Source: an uncultured Christensenella sp. (lineage in GTDB: Bacteria > Bacillota > Clostridia > Christensenellales > UBA3700). From it: a stretch of 64,000 nt of DNA. The position numbers were made by a program, and so were the translations under genes. This document shows positions 7,517-15,362 of this stretch, piece after piece (the stretch's first letter is position 1; every line of letters begins with the position of its first letter). Under the pieces are notes generated by a model. It was not told the origin of the DNA and did not search any database. It worked only from the letters and a program-made list of their open reading frames with translations. The DNA lies in the NCBI GenBank assembly GCA_910583995.1, contig CAJTYW010000002.1, positions 124,001-188,000 of the forward strand, written 5' to 3'.

Positions 7517-7548
7517 AAAAGGCAACCATTATCGGTTGTCTTTTTTTA
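7517..7548 (+). terminator. rho-independent terminator ending the prophage small-gene cassette
   Basis: Arms GGCAACC (7521-7527) and GGTTGTC (7534-7540) pair around ATTATC and are followed by seven T. The preceding A-run means it can also stop transcription coming from the right. Confidence 0.85.
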
Positions 7549-7615
7549 CCAAAATGCCCGAAATACCTTTTACAAATATATACCATACTCGTTTGGGTTC
7601 AAACATTATCGCTCT

Positions 7616-7704
7616 TGGCGGAGAGTTAGGGATTCGAACCCCAGGTGGTGTTACCCATCACTAGTTTTCAAGACTAGCGCCTTAAACCGCTCGGCCAACT
7701 CTCC
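7616..7704 (-). tRNA. tRNA-Ser (anticodon TGA)
   Basis: The reverse strand folds into a type II tRNA: acceptor GGAGAGT pairing with ACTCTCC, D arm, anticodon loop containing TGA, a long variable arm (GATGGGTAACACCACC), and a T arm with GGTTCGAATCC. CCA is encoded (7616-7618). Its 3' end faces the prophage, so it is a likely integration site. A TTGACA-N17-TATACT promoter is at 7718-7746 on the same strand. Confidence 0.95.
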
Positions 7705-7717
7705 CTATTGCTATTGT

Positions 7718-7746
7718 AGTATATCAAATAATAAATGGTTTGTCAA
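7718..7746 (-). promoter_or_regulatory. promoter of tRNA-Ser
   Basis: On the minus strand TTGACA (7746-7741), 17 bases, TATACT (7723-7718), ending 14 bases before the mature tRNA 5' end. Confidence 0.7.
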
Positions 7747-8042
7747 TTGATTTTTAATTATTTTTTAAATTAAAATTATTTTGTTTGGTTATATATTTGT
7801 GTAGCATATAATTTCAGCTTATTATACAAGAAAAATTCAAATTTAGTTTAATAATTTTAATATAATTATTTTTAAAAATATTTTGATAGTATTGATTTTT
7901 ATATTATTAAATGTTATAATTTTAGTATAGTTTAATAACTTTATTTTAAACAAGTTATCATATTGTGTTAATTAAAAATATTATGCAAAATTATTTATAA
8001 TATATCAAGTGGCTTAAAATAATTACTATTTAAAGGGATAAA
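7747..8042. other. AT-rich intergenic region after tRNA-Ser
   Basis: About 300 bases of very AT-rich DNA between the tRNA-Ser promoter and the TfoX-C gene. I see no open frame with a ribosome site, no clear hairpin and no confident -35/-10 pair for the gene at 8043. The junction between prophage and chromosome is nearby. Confidence 0.5.
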
Positions 8043-8300
8043 ATGTCAGATTTATTGCAGTTAAAAAATATTGGTAAAAGTATAGAGAAAAAACTTATCA
8101 GCATAGGAATTGATAGCAAAGAGAAGCTGTTTGAAGTTGGCAGCAGGCAAGCGTTTGTTGATTTAAAACAAAAATATCCCAATATCTGTTTAGTTCATTT
8201 ATATGCCTTAGAAGGTGCAATATTGGATATAGAATTAGATAAATTGCCGGAAAAGATAAAAGACGATTTGAAGAATTTTAGTGATTTTTTAAAAAAGTAG
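8043..8300 (+). CDS. TfoX C-terminal-domain protein
   Basis: 85 residues matching the stand-alone TfoX/Sxy C-terminal domain, a helix-hairpin-helix-like module: LLQLKNIGKSIEKKL, then GIDSKEKLFEVGSRQAF and LVHLYALEGAI. In gamma-proteobacteria the full protein activates competence genes. In Firmicutes the single domains are of unknown role. It is six bases upstream of the pentapeptide-repeat gene and probably co-transcribed. The N-terminal domain is encoded separately at 17860. Confidence 0.75.
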   Translation: MSDLLQLKNIGKSIEKKLISIGIDSKEKLFEVGSRQAFVDLKQKYPNICLVHLYALEGAILDIELDKLPEKIKDDLKNFSDFLKK

Positions 8301-8306
8301 GGATTA

Positions 8307-8885
8307 ATGAATACTTATAGCGATAAAAATTTTGAAAATATAATAAAAGAAAAAGAGAAAATATTTGATGTTGAATTTGTTGATTGCGTATTTGAAAATT
8401 GCAAGTTTACTGAATGTGATTTGATTGCTTGTTCATTTTCCGAATGTAAATTTATTCGTTGCTACTTTGTAGGGCTTAAAACAAAGAATGTCAATTTGTT
8501 ATTTGCGGAATTTATTGATTGCACGATTATAGGGACCAATTGGAGCAATTTAGATAGTGGCAGTATTTCTTTTCCAATAGGTAGGCTGAGTAATTGCTAT
8601 ATAAAGTACAATGAGTTTGAAAATATGAATTTTAAAAAATTCAACTTTGAAAAATCGACTATCAATAGTAGCAATTTTGTAAGATGCAATCTTGCAGAAA
8701 GTAAATTTAATGGTTGCGATTTAAAGAATACTCACTTTATAGAATGTGATTTAAAAAAGGCAGATTTTAGGGCTGCAATTGGCTACGATATCAATTTATT
8801 GGAAAATCAAATAAAGGGTGCTAAGTTTTCGCGTGAAGAAGTTATTTCATTGCTCAAATATTTTGATATTATTATTGAAAATTAA
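8307..8885 (+). CDS. pentapeptide-repeat protein
   Basis: 192 residues. From about residue 18 the chain follows the A(D/N)LXX-type pentapeptide rule with many F/L centres: VEFVDCVFENCKFTECDL, CSFSECKFIRCYF, then SSNFVRCNLAESKFNGCDL and CDLKKADFRAA. This predicts a right-handed quadrilateral beta-helix. Cysteine is unusually common at the i+1/i+2 positions. Some family members (Qnr, McbG) protect DNA gyrase by DNA mimicry, but this cannot be told from sequence here. A short helical cap follows. The Shine-Dalgarno is weak; translation may be coupled to the upstream gene. Confidence 0.8.
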   Translation: MNTYSDKNFENIIKEKEKIFDVEFVDCVFENCKFTECDLIACSFSECKFIRCYFVGLKTKNVNLLFAEFIDCTIIGTNWSNLDSGSISFPIGRLSNCYIKYNEFENMNFKKFNFEKSTINSSNFVRCNLAESKFNGCDLKNTHFIECDLKKADFRAAIGYDINLLENQIKGAKFSREEVISLLKYFDIIIEN

Positions 8886-8931
8886 AAATAATATCGATTT
8901 TTGATTGGTTTATTTATATTATGGGGGAAAG

Positions 8932-9792
8932 GTGAAAAGATTAAAAAAAATTAATTTGCTGGCAATAGTTATTTTGTCGGTTGCAATATTGTCTATATTT
9001 TTGATTGGTTGCACGCCGTTTAAAGAAGCACCGCAAGGCTTGAGTGAAGACACAAGGACATTTACTAAAATCAGCGATAAGAGAATGTTTGCGGAAGCGC
9101 CAGATTACAAGGGATACATTTATAAAAGCGGTGAACAAGCTTTTTGTTTTAGATTTAAATCGCCTGAAATTGAAAAGGACAAAAAATATCCATTAGTCGT
9201 ATTTTTGCACGGTATGGGTGATTGGGGAAGCGATAATTCAAGACATATGTACCACTCTTTAATTGATAGTGTGGAAAAATATGCCCCTGAAGATGCTTTT
9301 GTATTTATGCCACAAGCTATAAAAGATTGGGATTGGTCAGATATAGGCGTGCTTGTGGATAAGGGCGGTATGGATAAATTGTATAACGAATGCCTTGATT
9401 TGTTATTGGATAAATATCCTATTGATAAAGATAGAGTATATTTGACAGGTATGTCAATGGGCGGACACGGAACAATTTGGCAGGCTACAAATCACTCTGA
9501 AAAGTATGCAGCTATAATGCCGGTTTGTGGATTGTTCTATTTTGAAAAGACTGGAATTCAAGTGCAAAATTTGGATAAAATAGCAGATAAACCGATGTGG
9601 TTTTTCCATAGCCGTAATGATAAAACCGTTCCGTTTGATAATTCTGTTAAATTGATAAAAGAACTAGAAAGTTTAGGTGCGAAAAATATTAAGTCAAGTT
9701 GGTTTGATGAGCCTTTGCACGATATTACAAAACTATCTTATGATAAAAAAGAAGTATGGGATTGGCTGTTTAGCCAAAGTTTAAATAAATGA
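8932..9792 (+). CDS. lipoprotein carboxylesterase / alpha-beta hydrolase
   Basis: 286 residues from GTG 8932, preceded by GGGGGAAAG; the longer frame to 8905 lacks a ribosome site. The N-terminus is a lipoprotein signal: KRLKK, a hydrophobic stretch, then lipobox LIGC. The mature part is an alpha/beta hydrolase: YPLVVFLHGMGDWG (oxyanion loop), nucleophile elbow GMSMGGHG, acid HSRNDKTVPF, and a histidine in EPLHDITKL. This is the catalytic set of dienelactone hydrolase or PHB-depolymerase-type esterases with a surface location. It probably acts on an extracellular ester such as plant or xylan acetyl or feruloyl esters; the substrate is inference. Confidence 0.8.
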   Translation: MKRLKKINLLAIVILSVAILSIFLIGCTPFKEAPQGLSEDTRTFTKISDKRMFAEAPDYKGYIYKSGEQAFCFRFKSPEIEKDKKYPLVVFLHGMGDWGSDNSRHMYHSLIDSVEKYAPEDAFVFMPQAIKDWDWSDIGVLVDKGGMDKLYNECLDLLLDKYPIDKDRVYLTGMSMGGHGTIWQATNHSEKYAAIMPVCGLFYFEKTGIQVQNLDKIADKPMWFFHSRNDKTVPFDNSVKLIKELESLGAKNIKSSWFDEPLHDITKLSYDKKEVWDWLFSQSLNK

Positions 9793-9832
9793 TTATAAAC
9801 AAAGTTTAAATAAAATTTAGGAGGAAATACAA

Positions 9833-10189
9833 ATGGCAAAAGAAATCAGAAACAAAAAATTAATCAATACTCGTCTTGCAAATAATTATGGCGGTTGGAT
9901 TTATTGCGATAACTGCGATGAAAATATCGGCAATTTATGTTATCAAACTTACGATAGCGTTAACTTTAAATATGTATGTAATTGTGGCAGTGAAGGTTCG
10001 CTTGAAATTGACTTTGTAGATAGTAAGGAAAAAAGAGATGACTCTAGTGAGATGATTACTATTAAAAACAGATTATGCTGTCCAAAAGATGCGGAGCCGC
10101 TAATCACTATACTTGAGAAAAAACTAACAAGTTATGATTTGGAGATAACTTGTAAAGCTTGTGGTAGTACATATAAAAAGAAGAAATAA
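9833..10189 (+). CDS. double zinc-ribbon-like protein, unknown function
   Basis: 118 residues with two cysteine pair sets: YCDNCDENIG with VCNCGSEG in the first half, then LCCPKD and CKACGSTYKKKK at the end. This spacing suggests two treble-clef or zinc-ribbon modules. AGGAGG lies about 8 bases upstream. No membrane segment or known domain was recognised. It sits alone between the esterase and the PadR operon and is followed by a terminator hairpin. Confidence 0.55.
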   Translation: MAKEIRNKKLINTRLANNYGGWIYCDNCDENIGNLCYQTYDSVNFKYVCNCGSEGSLEIDFVDSKEKRDDSSEMITIKNRLCCPKDAEPLITILEKKLTSYDLEITCKACGSTYKKKK

Positions 10190-10260
10190 TAAAGCTTTTT
10201 TTAAATAAATACATATTTTATATAAATATATGAATACTAATTGATAAAAAAATGTTGTAA

Positions 10261-10292
10261 AAAAATGCACATTGGCAAAGTGTGCATTTTTT
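10261..10292 (+). terminator. terminator after zinc-ribbon gene
   Basis: Arms AATGCACA and TGTGCATT around TTGGCAAAG, with flanking A and T runs. It is about 70 bases after the stop at 10189. Confidence 0.7.
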
Positions 10293-10331
10293 ATATTTTT
10301 TGATATATGAAAAAAAAATTTATAAAAGTAC

Positions 10332-10360
10332 TTGACAAGGAATACTATGCAATGTATAAT
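10332..10360 (+). promoter_or_regulatory. consensus promoter of the PadR operon
   Basis: TTGACA (10332-10337), 17 bases, TATAAT (10355-10360). The spacer and -10 flanks contain ATAC...GTAT-type dyads, as expected for PadR operators, which fits autoregulation (inference). Confidence 0.75.
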
Positions 10361-10382
10361 ATAACATATAGCGGGGTGTTAA

Positions 10383-10694
10383 ATGGATATTCAGTTAAAA
10401 AAAGGGATATTAGATGTATGTGTACTATACGCACTGAGTAAAGGTGAAAGTTATGGATACAAAATTATTAGTGATTTGGAAGGTATAATTGAAATTTCCG
10501 AAAGCACATTGTATCCTATTTTGCGAAGGCTTGAAGTAGGCGGATATGTTGTAACTAAAGCCGCAGAATATAATGGAAGGCTGAGAAGATATTATAAAAT
10601 AACAGGTTTAGGATATGAAAAGTTTGATGCAGGCAAAACAGATTTGCTTGAAATAAATGCAATTTATAAAAAAATATATGGAGGTCGACTATGA
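10383..10694 (+). CDS. PadR-family transcriptional regulator
   Basis: 103 residues. The winged-helix pattern is clear: LKKGILDVCVLYALSKGESY, then ISESTLYPILRRLEVGGYV and GRLRRYYKITGLG. PadR proteins are dimeric repressors that respond to small ligands or cell-envelope stress. It overlaps the next gene by 4 bases (ATGA) and starts a three-gene unit with the HAAS and DUF4097 proteins, a common set in Clostridia linked to envelope homeostasis. It probably represses its own promoter at 10332. Confidence 0.9.
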   Translation: MDIQLKKGILDVCVLYALSKGESYGYKIISDLEGIIEISESTLYPILRRLEVGGYVVTKAAEYNGRLRRYYKITGLGYEKFDAGKTDLLEINAIYKKIYGGRL

Positions 10695-11377
10695 CATACA
10701 ATGAATGGAGAGATGAACTCAAAAATAATCTGTTAAGTGTGTCGGAAGTGGAAAGAAAACGAGTGCTTGACTATTATGCTGAAGCTTATGCAGATAGAAG
10801 AGATGCAGGATATAGTGAAAGGCAAATTATTGAAGATTTTGGTGCACCTTATGATGCTGCACAAAGAATCTTGCTTAATATTTACGACCATCAAGATGGT
10901 GAAGATGATATTAAATATGAAGATGGGAAGGTAAAAAAAGAAAAGCATAAACATTCAGACTATGAAAAAAGGTCTAAAGAACCTGAAGTCGTAGAAGCGG
11001 AAGTTGTGAAAGAACCTAAAACAGAAAAAGCACCAGAGCGTAAAAATTATACTTGGCTATTTGTTTTATTATGTATTGTATTTGCAATTCCTATATTTAC
11101 TGTAATAATTACTTTGGTAAGCATTTCAATTGGACTAACAGCTGCACCTTTTGCTTTGATTGTAACGGGTATTGTTTCAATTGTTTTTGGTGCTATAGAT
11201 TGTTTTTCCAATTTAGTAAATGGATTGTTTACAATAGGTGAAGGAATACTTGAGTTGGGAATAGGACTTTTCTTATTACCATTACTGATAAAAATAATAA
11301 AAGTTATGTGGAAACTGCTTAAAAAACTATTCAATTGGTTAAAGGGTGTTTTTAGTGGAAAGGAGTACGCAAAATGA
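10691..11377 (+). CDS. HAAS (DUF1700) domain membrane protein
   Basis: 228 residues. The N-terminal ~75 residues are the HAAS signalling helix domain (MTYNEWRDELKNNLLSVSE, then LDYYAEAYADRRDAGYSER with an EDFGAPYDAAQRIL helix). A charged linker follows (about 75-120), then three membrane segments (about 120-150, 155-180, 185-205), with a lysine/tryptophan-rich end. HAAS proteins sit next to PadR regulators and are thought to sense the membrane. GGAGG lies upstream; it overlaps padR by 4 and the next gene by 4 bases. Confidence 0.8.
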   Translation: MTYNEWRDELKNNLLSVSEVERKRVLDYYAEAYADRRDAGYSERQIIEDFGAPYDAAQRILLNIYDHQDGEDDIKYEDGKVKKEKHKHSDYEKRSKEPEVVEAEVVKEPKTEKAPERKNYTWLFVLLCIVFAIPIFTVIITLVSISIGLTAAPFALIVTGIVSIVFGAIDCFSNLVNGLFTIGEGILELGIGLFLLPLLIKIIKVMWKLLKKLFNWLKGVFSGKEYAK

Positions 11378-12276
11378 GCAAATTAGGTAAAGTTATGATA
11401 GCAGGAATAGTTATTGCAATAATTGGAGTAATAGTTTTGATTGCTGCAATTGGAATGAATGGTTGGAAAGTATTTGCTGAATATGAAATTAAAGAATTTA
11501 AATGTGGACAAGAAATAAATACATTTAATTTGGATTTTGAAGCAGGTGTAATTAAAACTGAGTTTTATGATGGGGAATTTATTACTATTGAATATCCTGA
11601 ATGTAGTAATTTAAAAACGGTTATTGCTATGGATAAAGATGTATTGTCATTTACAACTAATTACAAATTTAAATTTTTTCAATTTAGAAACTTGTTTCAA
11701 AAAATGCCTGATACGGTAGTAAAAGTTCCTAAAAATAGTGTTTTAAACCTTAATTTAAAAGTAAATGCGGGAGTTGTTGATATTGCTAGCGGAAATTATG
11801 GAAATGTAAATGTAGAGCTAAATGCTGGAGTGATGAATTTTGATAATATTAATTGTGATAAATATGACACAAAAATCAATGCTGGAAGTATAAAAGTTCA
11901 AAATATTAAAACTGGTGACTCTACGATTAAAATGAATGCAGGAGATATTAAATTTTCTCATATTGAAACTGAAAATTTAGAATTTAAGGTAAATGCAGGT
12001 AACATAGAGTTAAAAGATTTGAATTGTAATAGTATAAAAGCAAAATTGAATGCCGGTGGCATTAGTGTGGAAAAAGCTATTTGTAAAAATGTGTATTATG
12101 ATATTAATGCAGGTAAAATTAATATGAATATTTCAGGCAAAAAGGAAGAATATAATATACAAGTGCAAATGGATTCCGGTAAATGTAATTTGCAAAACCA
12201 AATAGGCAGTGACGCTAGTAAAATAATTGTTTTAGATATTGATAGTGGTAAAGCAAATATCAATTTTGTAGACTAA
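11374..12276 (+). CDS. DUF4097 (beta-helical putative adhesin) membrane protein
   Basis: 300 residues. One N-terminal membrane helix (MIAGIVIAIIGVIVLIAAIG) anchors a beta-rich extracytoplasmic part. From about residue 131 a motif N-A-G-x-(I/V) recurs roughly every 19-20 residues (VNAGVVDI, LNAGVMNF, INAGSIKV, MNAGDIKF, VNAGNIEL, LNAGGISV, INAGKINM), ending in two DSGK variants. This describes a regular beta-solenoid. DUF4097 proteins accompany PadR/HAAS proteins and resemble the LiaG-type partner of envelope-stress systems. It overlaps the HAAS gene by 4 bases. Confidence 0.8.
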   Translation: MSKLGKVMIAGIVIAIIGVIVLIAAIGMNGWKVFAEYEIKEFKCGQEINTFNLDFEAGVIKTEFYDGEFITIEYPECSNLKTVIAMDKDVLSFTTNYKFKFFQFRNLFQKMPDTVVKVPKNSVLNLNLKVNAGVVDIASGNYGNVNVELNAGVMNFDNINCDKYDTKINAGSIKVQNIKTGDSTIKMNAGDIKFSHIETENLEFKVNAGNIELKDLNCNSIKAKLNAGGISVEKAICKNVYYDINAGKINMNISGKKEEYNIQVQMDSGKCNLQNQIGSDASKIIVLDIDSGKANINFVD

Positions 12277-12281
12277 AATTT

Positions 12282-12318
12282 AAAACTGCAAATCAAATAA
12301 AGATTTGCAGTTTTTTTT
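12282..12318 (+). terminator. terminator of the PadR-HAAS-DUF4097 operon
   Basis: Arms AAACTGCAAATC and GATTTGCAGTTT around AAATAAA, followed by T8. Confidence 0.9.
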
Positions 12319-12338
12319 ATTTTGAATTTACAATAAAG

Positions 12339-12366
12339 TTGCTTGCTATTTAACATAAAGTATGAT
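12339..12366 (+). promoter_or_regulatory. probable promoter of the MATE gene
   Basis: TTGCTT (12339-12344), 16 bases, TATGAT (12361-12366), 37 bases before the start codon. Confidence 0.5.
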
Positions 12367-12402
12367 ATCATTTGTTAGAAATTAAATGGAAGAGATGAAT
12401 GT

Positions 12403-13830
12403 ATGATAGATATGGAAAAACAATTAGAGAGTGGCAAAATTTTTCCACTTGTGATAAAGCTCACGATTCCTGCAGTAATTGCACAGCTTATTACATTTTT
12501 ATACAATATAGTTGACAGAATATTTGTCGCAAAAATTGAAAATGTAGGTATGGATGCACTTGCTGCATTGGGTATTGTTTTACCAGTTACTTTGATTATA
12601 ACGGCATTTGCTCATTTTATTGGGCTTGGCGGTTCTCCTAGAGCTAGTTTTAAACTTGGCGAAGGTGATAAGGCGGAAGCAAATAAAATTTTTAATACAT
12701 CTTTTGTACTTCTAACTATAATAGGCGTAATTATTAGTATAATTACATTTTTTCTTGCAAAACAAATAGTGATATTGTTTGGTGCGCCATTGTCTTGTGT
12801 TGAATATGCGACTTCTTATCTTAAAATTTATTCTATCGGTACTGTTTTTGTGTTGCTTGCTCAAGGACTTAATCCGTTTATTACTGCGCAAGGCTATTCG
12901 TTTGTTGCAATGTGTTCGGTATTGCTTGGTGCAGTTTTGAATATCGCATTAGACCCTTTATTTATTTTCGTTTTTAAAATGGGGGTAAATGGTGCAAGCC
13001 TTGCAACTATAATTTCACAGCTCATCTCTTTTGTGTGGATAATTGTATTTTTCTATACTAAAAATAGTATATTTAAGCTAAAATTTAGCGATATGAAACT
13101 CCACATAAAAAGGATTTTATCTATATTATCACTTGGGTTATCACCATTTATAATGGCTGTTACAGAGTGTGCTATACAAATTGTGTTTAATATAAATTTG
13201 AATATTTCTACAAATGGTAATAAAGATTATACGGCTGCTTTAACTATTATGCTTAGTGCATTACAACTAATTTCTTTGCCGCTAAATGGGCTAGGTTATG
13301 GTATGCAACCATTTGTAAGCTATAATTACGGCAAAGGCAATGCTGAAAGATTAAAGACAGGTATAAAGTATGTTACTATTATTGCGTTTATTTTTGCTGT
13401 CATTGTTTGGGTAATATCTCTTGCAGTACCGGAAATTTATGCTTATATTTTTTCTGCAAGCGATAGTGTAAGAGCAATTTGTAAAGCTTATACACCATTT
13501 TTCCTTATGGGGTCAATTATGTTTTTTGTACAGATGACTCTGCAGAATATAAATGTAGCTTTAGGGCAAACAAAATCTTCTTTGCTTCTTGCTGTAACAA
13601 GAAAAGTCATTATATTGATTCCGCTATGCTTTACACTTACTCATTTTATGGGCTTTAAAGGTGTTTATTTGTCTGAAGGTGTTGCGGATTTAGTTGCAGG
13701 AGTGATAACTTCTATTGTCATTTTTGTTACTTTCCCAAGAATATTTAAAAAACGTCAAGCGGAAGTTTTGAGTGAACAGCAAGGCTTTCAAAATGAAGGA
13801 GAGATAAATGGAAATAAGACTTTCAACTGA
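12403..13830 (+). CDS. MATE-family multidrug/cation antiporter
   Basis: 475 residues with about twelve membrane helices in two pseudo-repeats. The N-terminal half has FPLVIKLTIPAVIAQLITFL and NIVDRIFVAKIENVGMDALA, a MATE hallmark. The second half has the matching GYGMQPFVSYNYGKGNAER. MATE proteins export cationic drugs or metabolites in exchange for Na+ or H+. The 23-base overlap with the next gene suggests coupled expression of exporter and acetyltransferase, a pairing seen in resistance or detoxification loci. Substrate unknown. Confidence 0.9.
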   Translation: MIDMEKQLESGKIFPLVIKLTIPAVIAQLITFLYNIVDRIFVAKIENVGMDALAALGIVLPVTLIITAFAHFIGLGGSPRASFKLGEGDKAEANKIFNTSFVLLTIIGVIISIITFFLAKQIVILFGAPLSCVEYATSYLKIYSIGTVFVLLAQGLNPFITAQGYSFVAMCSVLLGAVLNIALDPLFIFVFKMGVNGASLATIISQLISFVWIIVFFYTKNSIFKLKFSDMKLHIKRILSILSLGLSPFIMAVTECAIQIVFNINLNISTNGNKDYTAALTIMLSALQLISLPLNGLGYGMQPFVSYNYGKGNAERLKTGIKYVTIIAFIFAVIVWVISLAVPEIYAYIFSASDSVRAICKAYTPFFLMGSIMFFVQMTLQNINVALGQTKSSLLLAVTRKVIILIPLCFTLTHFMGFKGVYLSEGVADLVAGVITSIVIFVTFPRIFKKRQAEVLSEQQGFQNEGEINGNKTFN

Positions 13831-14302
13831 GAGTGAACTTATATCTTGGTGGGACAATGCAATAAAACGTCATACTGATGATAACGCTTATGTTGTTTGG
13901 AAAGAGTGCTTTATAAGAGAAAATTTAAATGGAAAAAGAAAAACTTTTTTTGCATTTGATAATGGAATAATAACCGGACAGTGTACATTGTTGTTGGATA
14001 GTGACGATAAAGTTATGACTGGTGACGGCAAGGCTGAACTTATTAAGCTTGAGATTATCCCAGCTTACAGAAATATGCGACTTGCTACAAAAATATACAA
14101 TGAAGTAAAAAAGTATGCAAAGAGTATTGGTATTAAAACACTTACTATTGGTGTTGAACCTGGTGAGATTAAAAATATGCAAATATATTTTCATTGGGGA
14201 TTTGATACTTTTTTGCAAATTATAACGGAAACTTATCCCGCAAAAAACCAATTTGAAAAAGGTGAAACTATAACTGTTTTGTGTTATTGCCAAAATATTT
14301 AA
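13808..14302 (+). CDS. GNAT-family N-acetyltransferase
   Basis: 164 residues with the GNAT core: beta strand AELIKLEIIPAYRNMRLATK (motif A, R-N-x-R-L-A-T acetyl-CoA loop), then a helix EVKKYAKSIGIKTLTIGV and an ending FHWGFDTF. The first ~40 residues (WWDNAIKRHTDDN) form a substrate-side helix. GGAG lies 7 bases upstream inside the MATE gene, and the two genes overlap by 23 bases. The target amine is unknown; acetylation of a compound also exported by the MATE protein is possible. Confidence 0.8.
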   Translation: MEIRLSTESELISWWDNAIKRHTDDNAYVVWKECFIRENLNGKRKTFFAFDNGIITGQCTLLLDSDDKVMTGDGKAELIKLEIIPAYRNMRLATKIYNEVKKYAKSIGIKTLTIGVEPGEIKNMQIYFHWGFDTFLQIITETYPAKNQFEKGETITVLCYCQNI

Positions 14303-14351
14303 TATTAGCTTATAATGTTTATATTGATTTGATAATTAATTGAACATAAAA

Positions 14352-14387
14352 TAAAAAAATACATACCATTGCGGTATGTATTTTTTA
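14352..14387. terminator. bidirectional terminator between GNAT and methyltransferase genes
   Basis: Arms AAAAAATACATACC and GGTATGTATTTTTT around ATTGC. The A and T tracts on both sides serve the converging genes. Confidence 0.9.
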
Positions 14388-15134
14388 AATATTATAGTAC
14401 ATTTTGGTATTATTTGCGACTTTAACTAATTCGTTTTGGGCATATTTGTCAAATAAATCATTTAATGCCTTTACATAATCGGAATAATTATTATCTAATG
14501 GAGATAGTGCGTATGAGCTAGACAAAGCTCTGTTAACAAAACTTTCCTTATCATAGAAAATTGTATTTTCAAAATATTCTATTTGATAGCAATTGTCAAA
14601 AAATAATTTTATTTTATCGTCATTATTATGTGTGCCACCGCTAAAGCCTGTAAAAGCTTTGCAAAATTGTTTGTTTATATCAAATAAATCCTTATTTATT
14701 GGTGAATTGCTATCTCGATTATTCCAAATCAAAAATATTTTTCCGTTTTGCTTTAAAATCCTTTTACACTCTGCTTTAAATTTTTCTGTGTCAAACCAAT
14801 GAAAAGCTTGTGCGACAGTAATAAAATCTACACTTGAATCGCTTAGGGTAGTGCTTTCTGCAGTGGCGTTTACGGAAATAAAATTTTTAAATGAAGATAA
14901 ATCTCTTTCTGCAAAATGTCGCATATTTTCATTCGGCTCTACTGCATAAACAAAATATCCTTCAGCTAAAAGCTCTTTTGTCAAAATACCTGTGCCTGAG
15001 CCAATATCTGCTACAACAGAACTTGTATTAAAATTGAAACAATCGTAAAATGATTTTACCATCTTATTCGGATAAGATGGTCTACTCGCTGCGTATTTGT
15101 CCGCTTTTCCAGTAAATTTAGTGGTATTATCCAT
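14385..15134 (-). CDS. class I SAM-dependent methyltransferase
   Basis: 249 residues on the minus strand. Motif I VADIGSGTGILTKELL and the acidic loop YAVEPNENM bind S-adenosylmethionine; DFITVAQAFHWFD and a post-motif KQNGKIFLIWNNRD follow. This pattern belongs to the UbiE/YcgJ-like small-molecule methyltransferase superfamily (DUF-type, cf. AraC-linked methyltransferases). The C-terminal ~100 residues are a helical substrate lid. It is a single-gene unit with its own promoter. Substrate unknown. The stop overlaps the terminator hairpin by a few bases. Confidence 0.85.
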   Translation of the reverse strand: MDNTTKFTGKADKYAASRPSYPNKMVKSFYDCFNFNTSSVVADIGSGTGILTKELLAEGYFVYAVEPNENMRHFAERDLSSFKNFISVNATAESTTLSDSSVDFITVAQAFHWFDTEKFKAECKRILKQNGKIFLIWNNRDSNSPINKDLFDINKQFCKAFTGFSGGTHNNDDKIKLFFDNCYQIEYFENTIFYDKESFVNRALSSSYALSPLDNNYSDYVKALNDLFDKYAQNELVKVANNTKMYYNI

Positions 15135-15161
15135 AATTTTTAACCTTTTGCTTTTTATATT

Positions 15162-15190
15162 TTTATATCATAAATATACTAAAAAGTCAA
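15162..15190 (-). promoter_or_regulatory. promoter of the methyltransferase gene
   Basis: On the minus strand TTGACT (15190-15185), 17 bases, TATAAA (15167-15162), 28 bases before the start codon. Confidence 0.65.
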
Positions 15191-15294
15191 GTTGCAATAT
15201 GATAACAATTAGTTATAAAATGTATATAATAAACTTTAATTTTAAATATTTAAATGTGATTAATAGGTTTATATAAATCAATTTTGATATTTTC

Positions 15295-15323
15295 TTGACT
15301 AAAATTTTGATTTTTGCTATAAT
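15295..15323 (+). promoter_or_regulatory. promoter of the EFR1 ferredoxin gene
   Basis: TTGACT (15295-15300), 17 bases, TATAAT (15318-15323), 40 bases before ATG 15363. Confidence 0.7.
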
Positions 15324-15362
15324 ATTTAAAATAGTTTGATAAAATACATTCGAGGTGAAATA

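Noticed and set aside
8043..8300. TfoX-C protein as part of the prophage
   Set aside because: It lies beyond the tRNA-Ser boundary and has host-like base composition.
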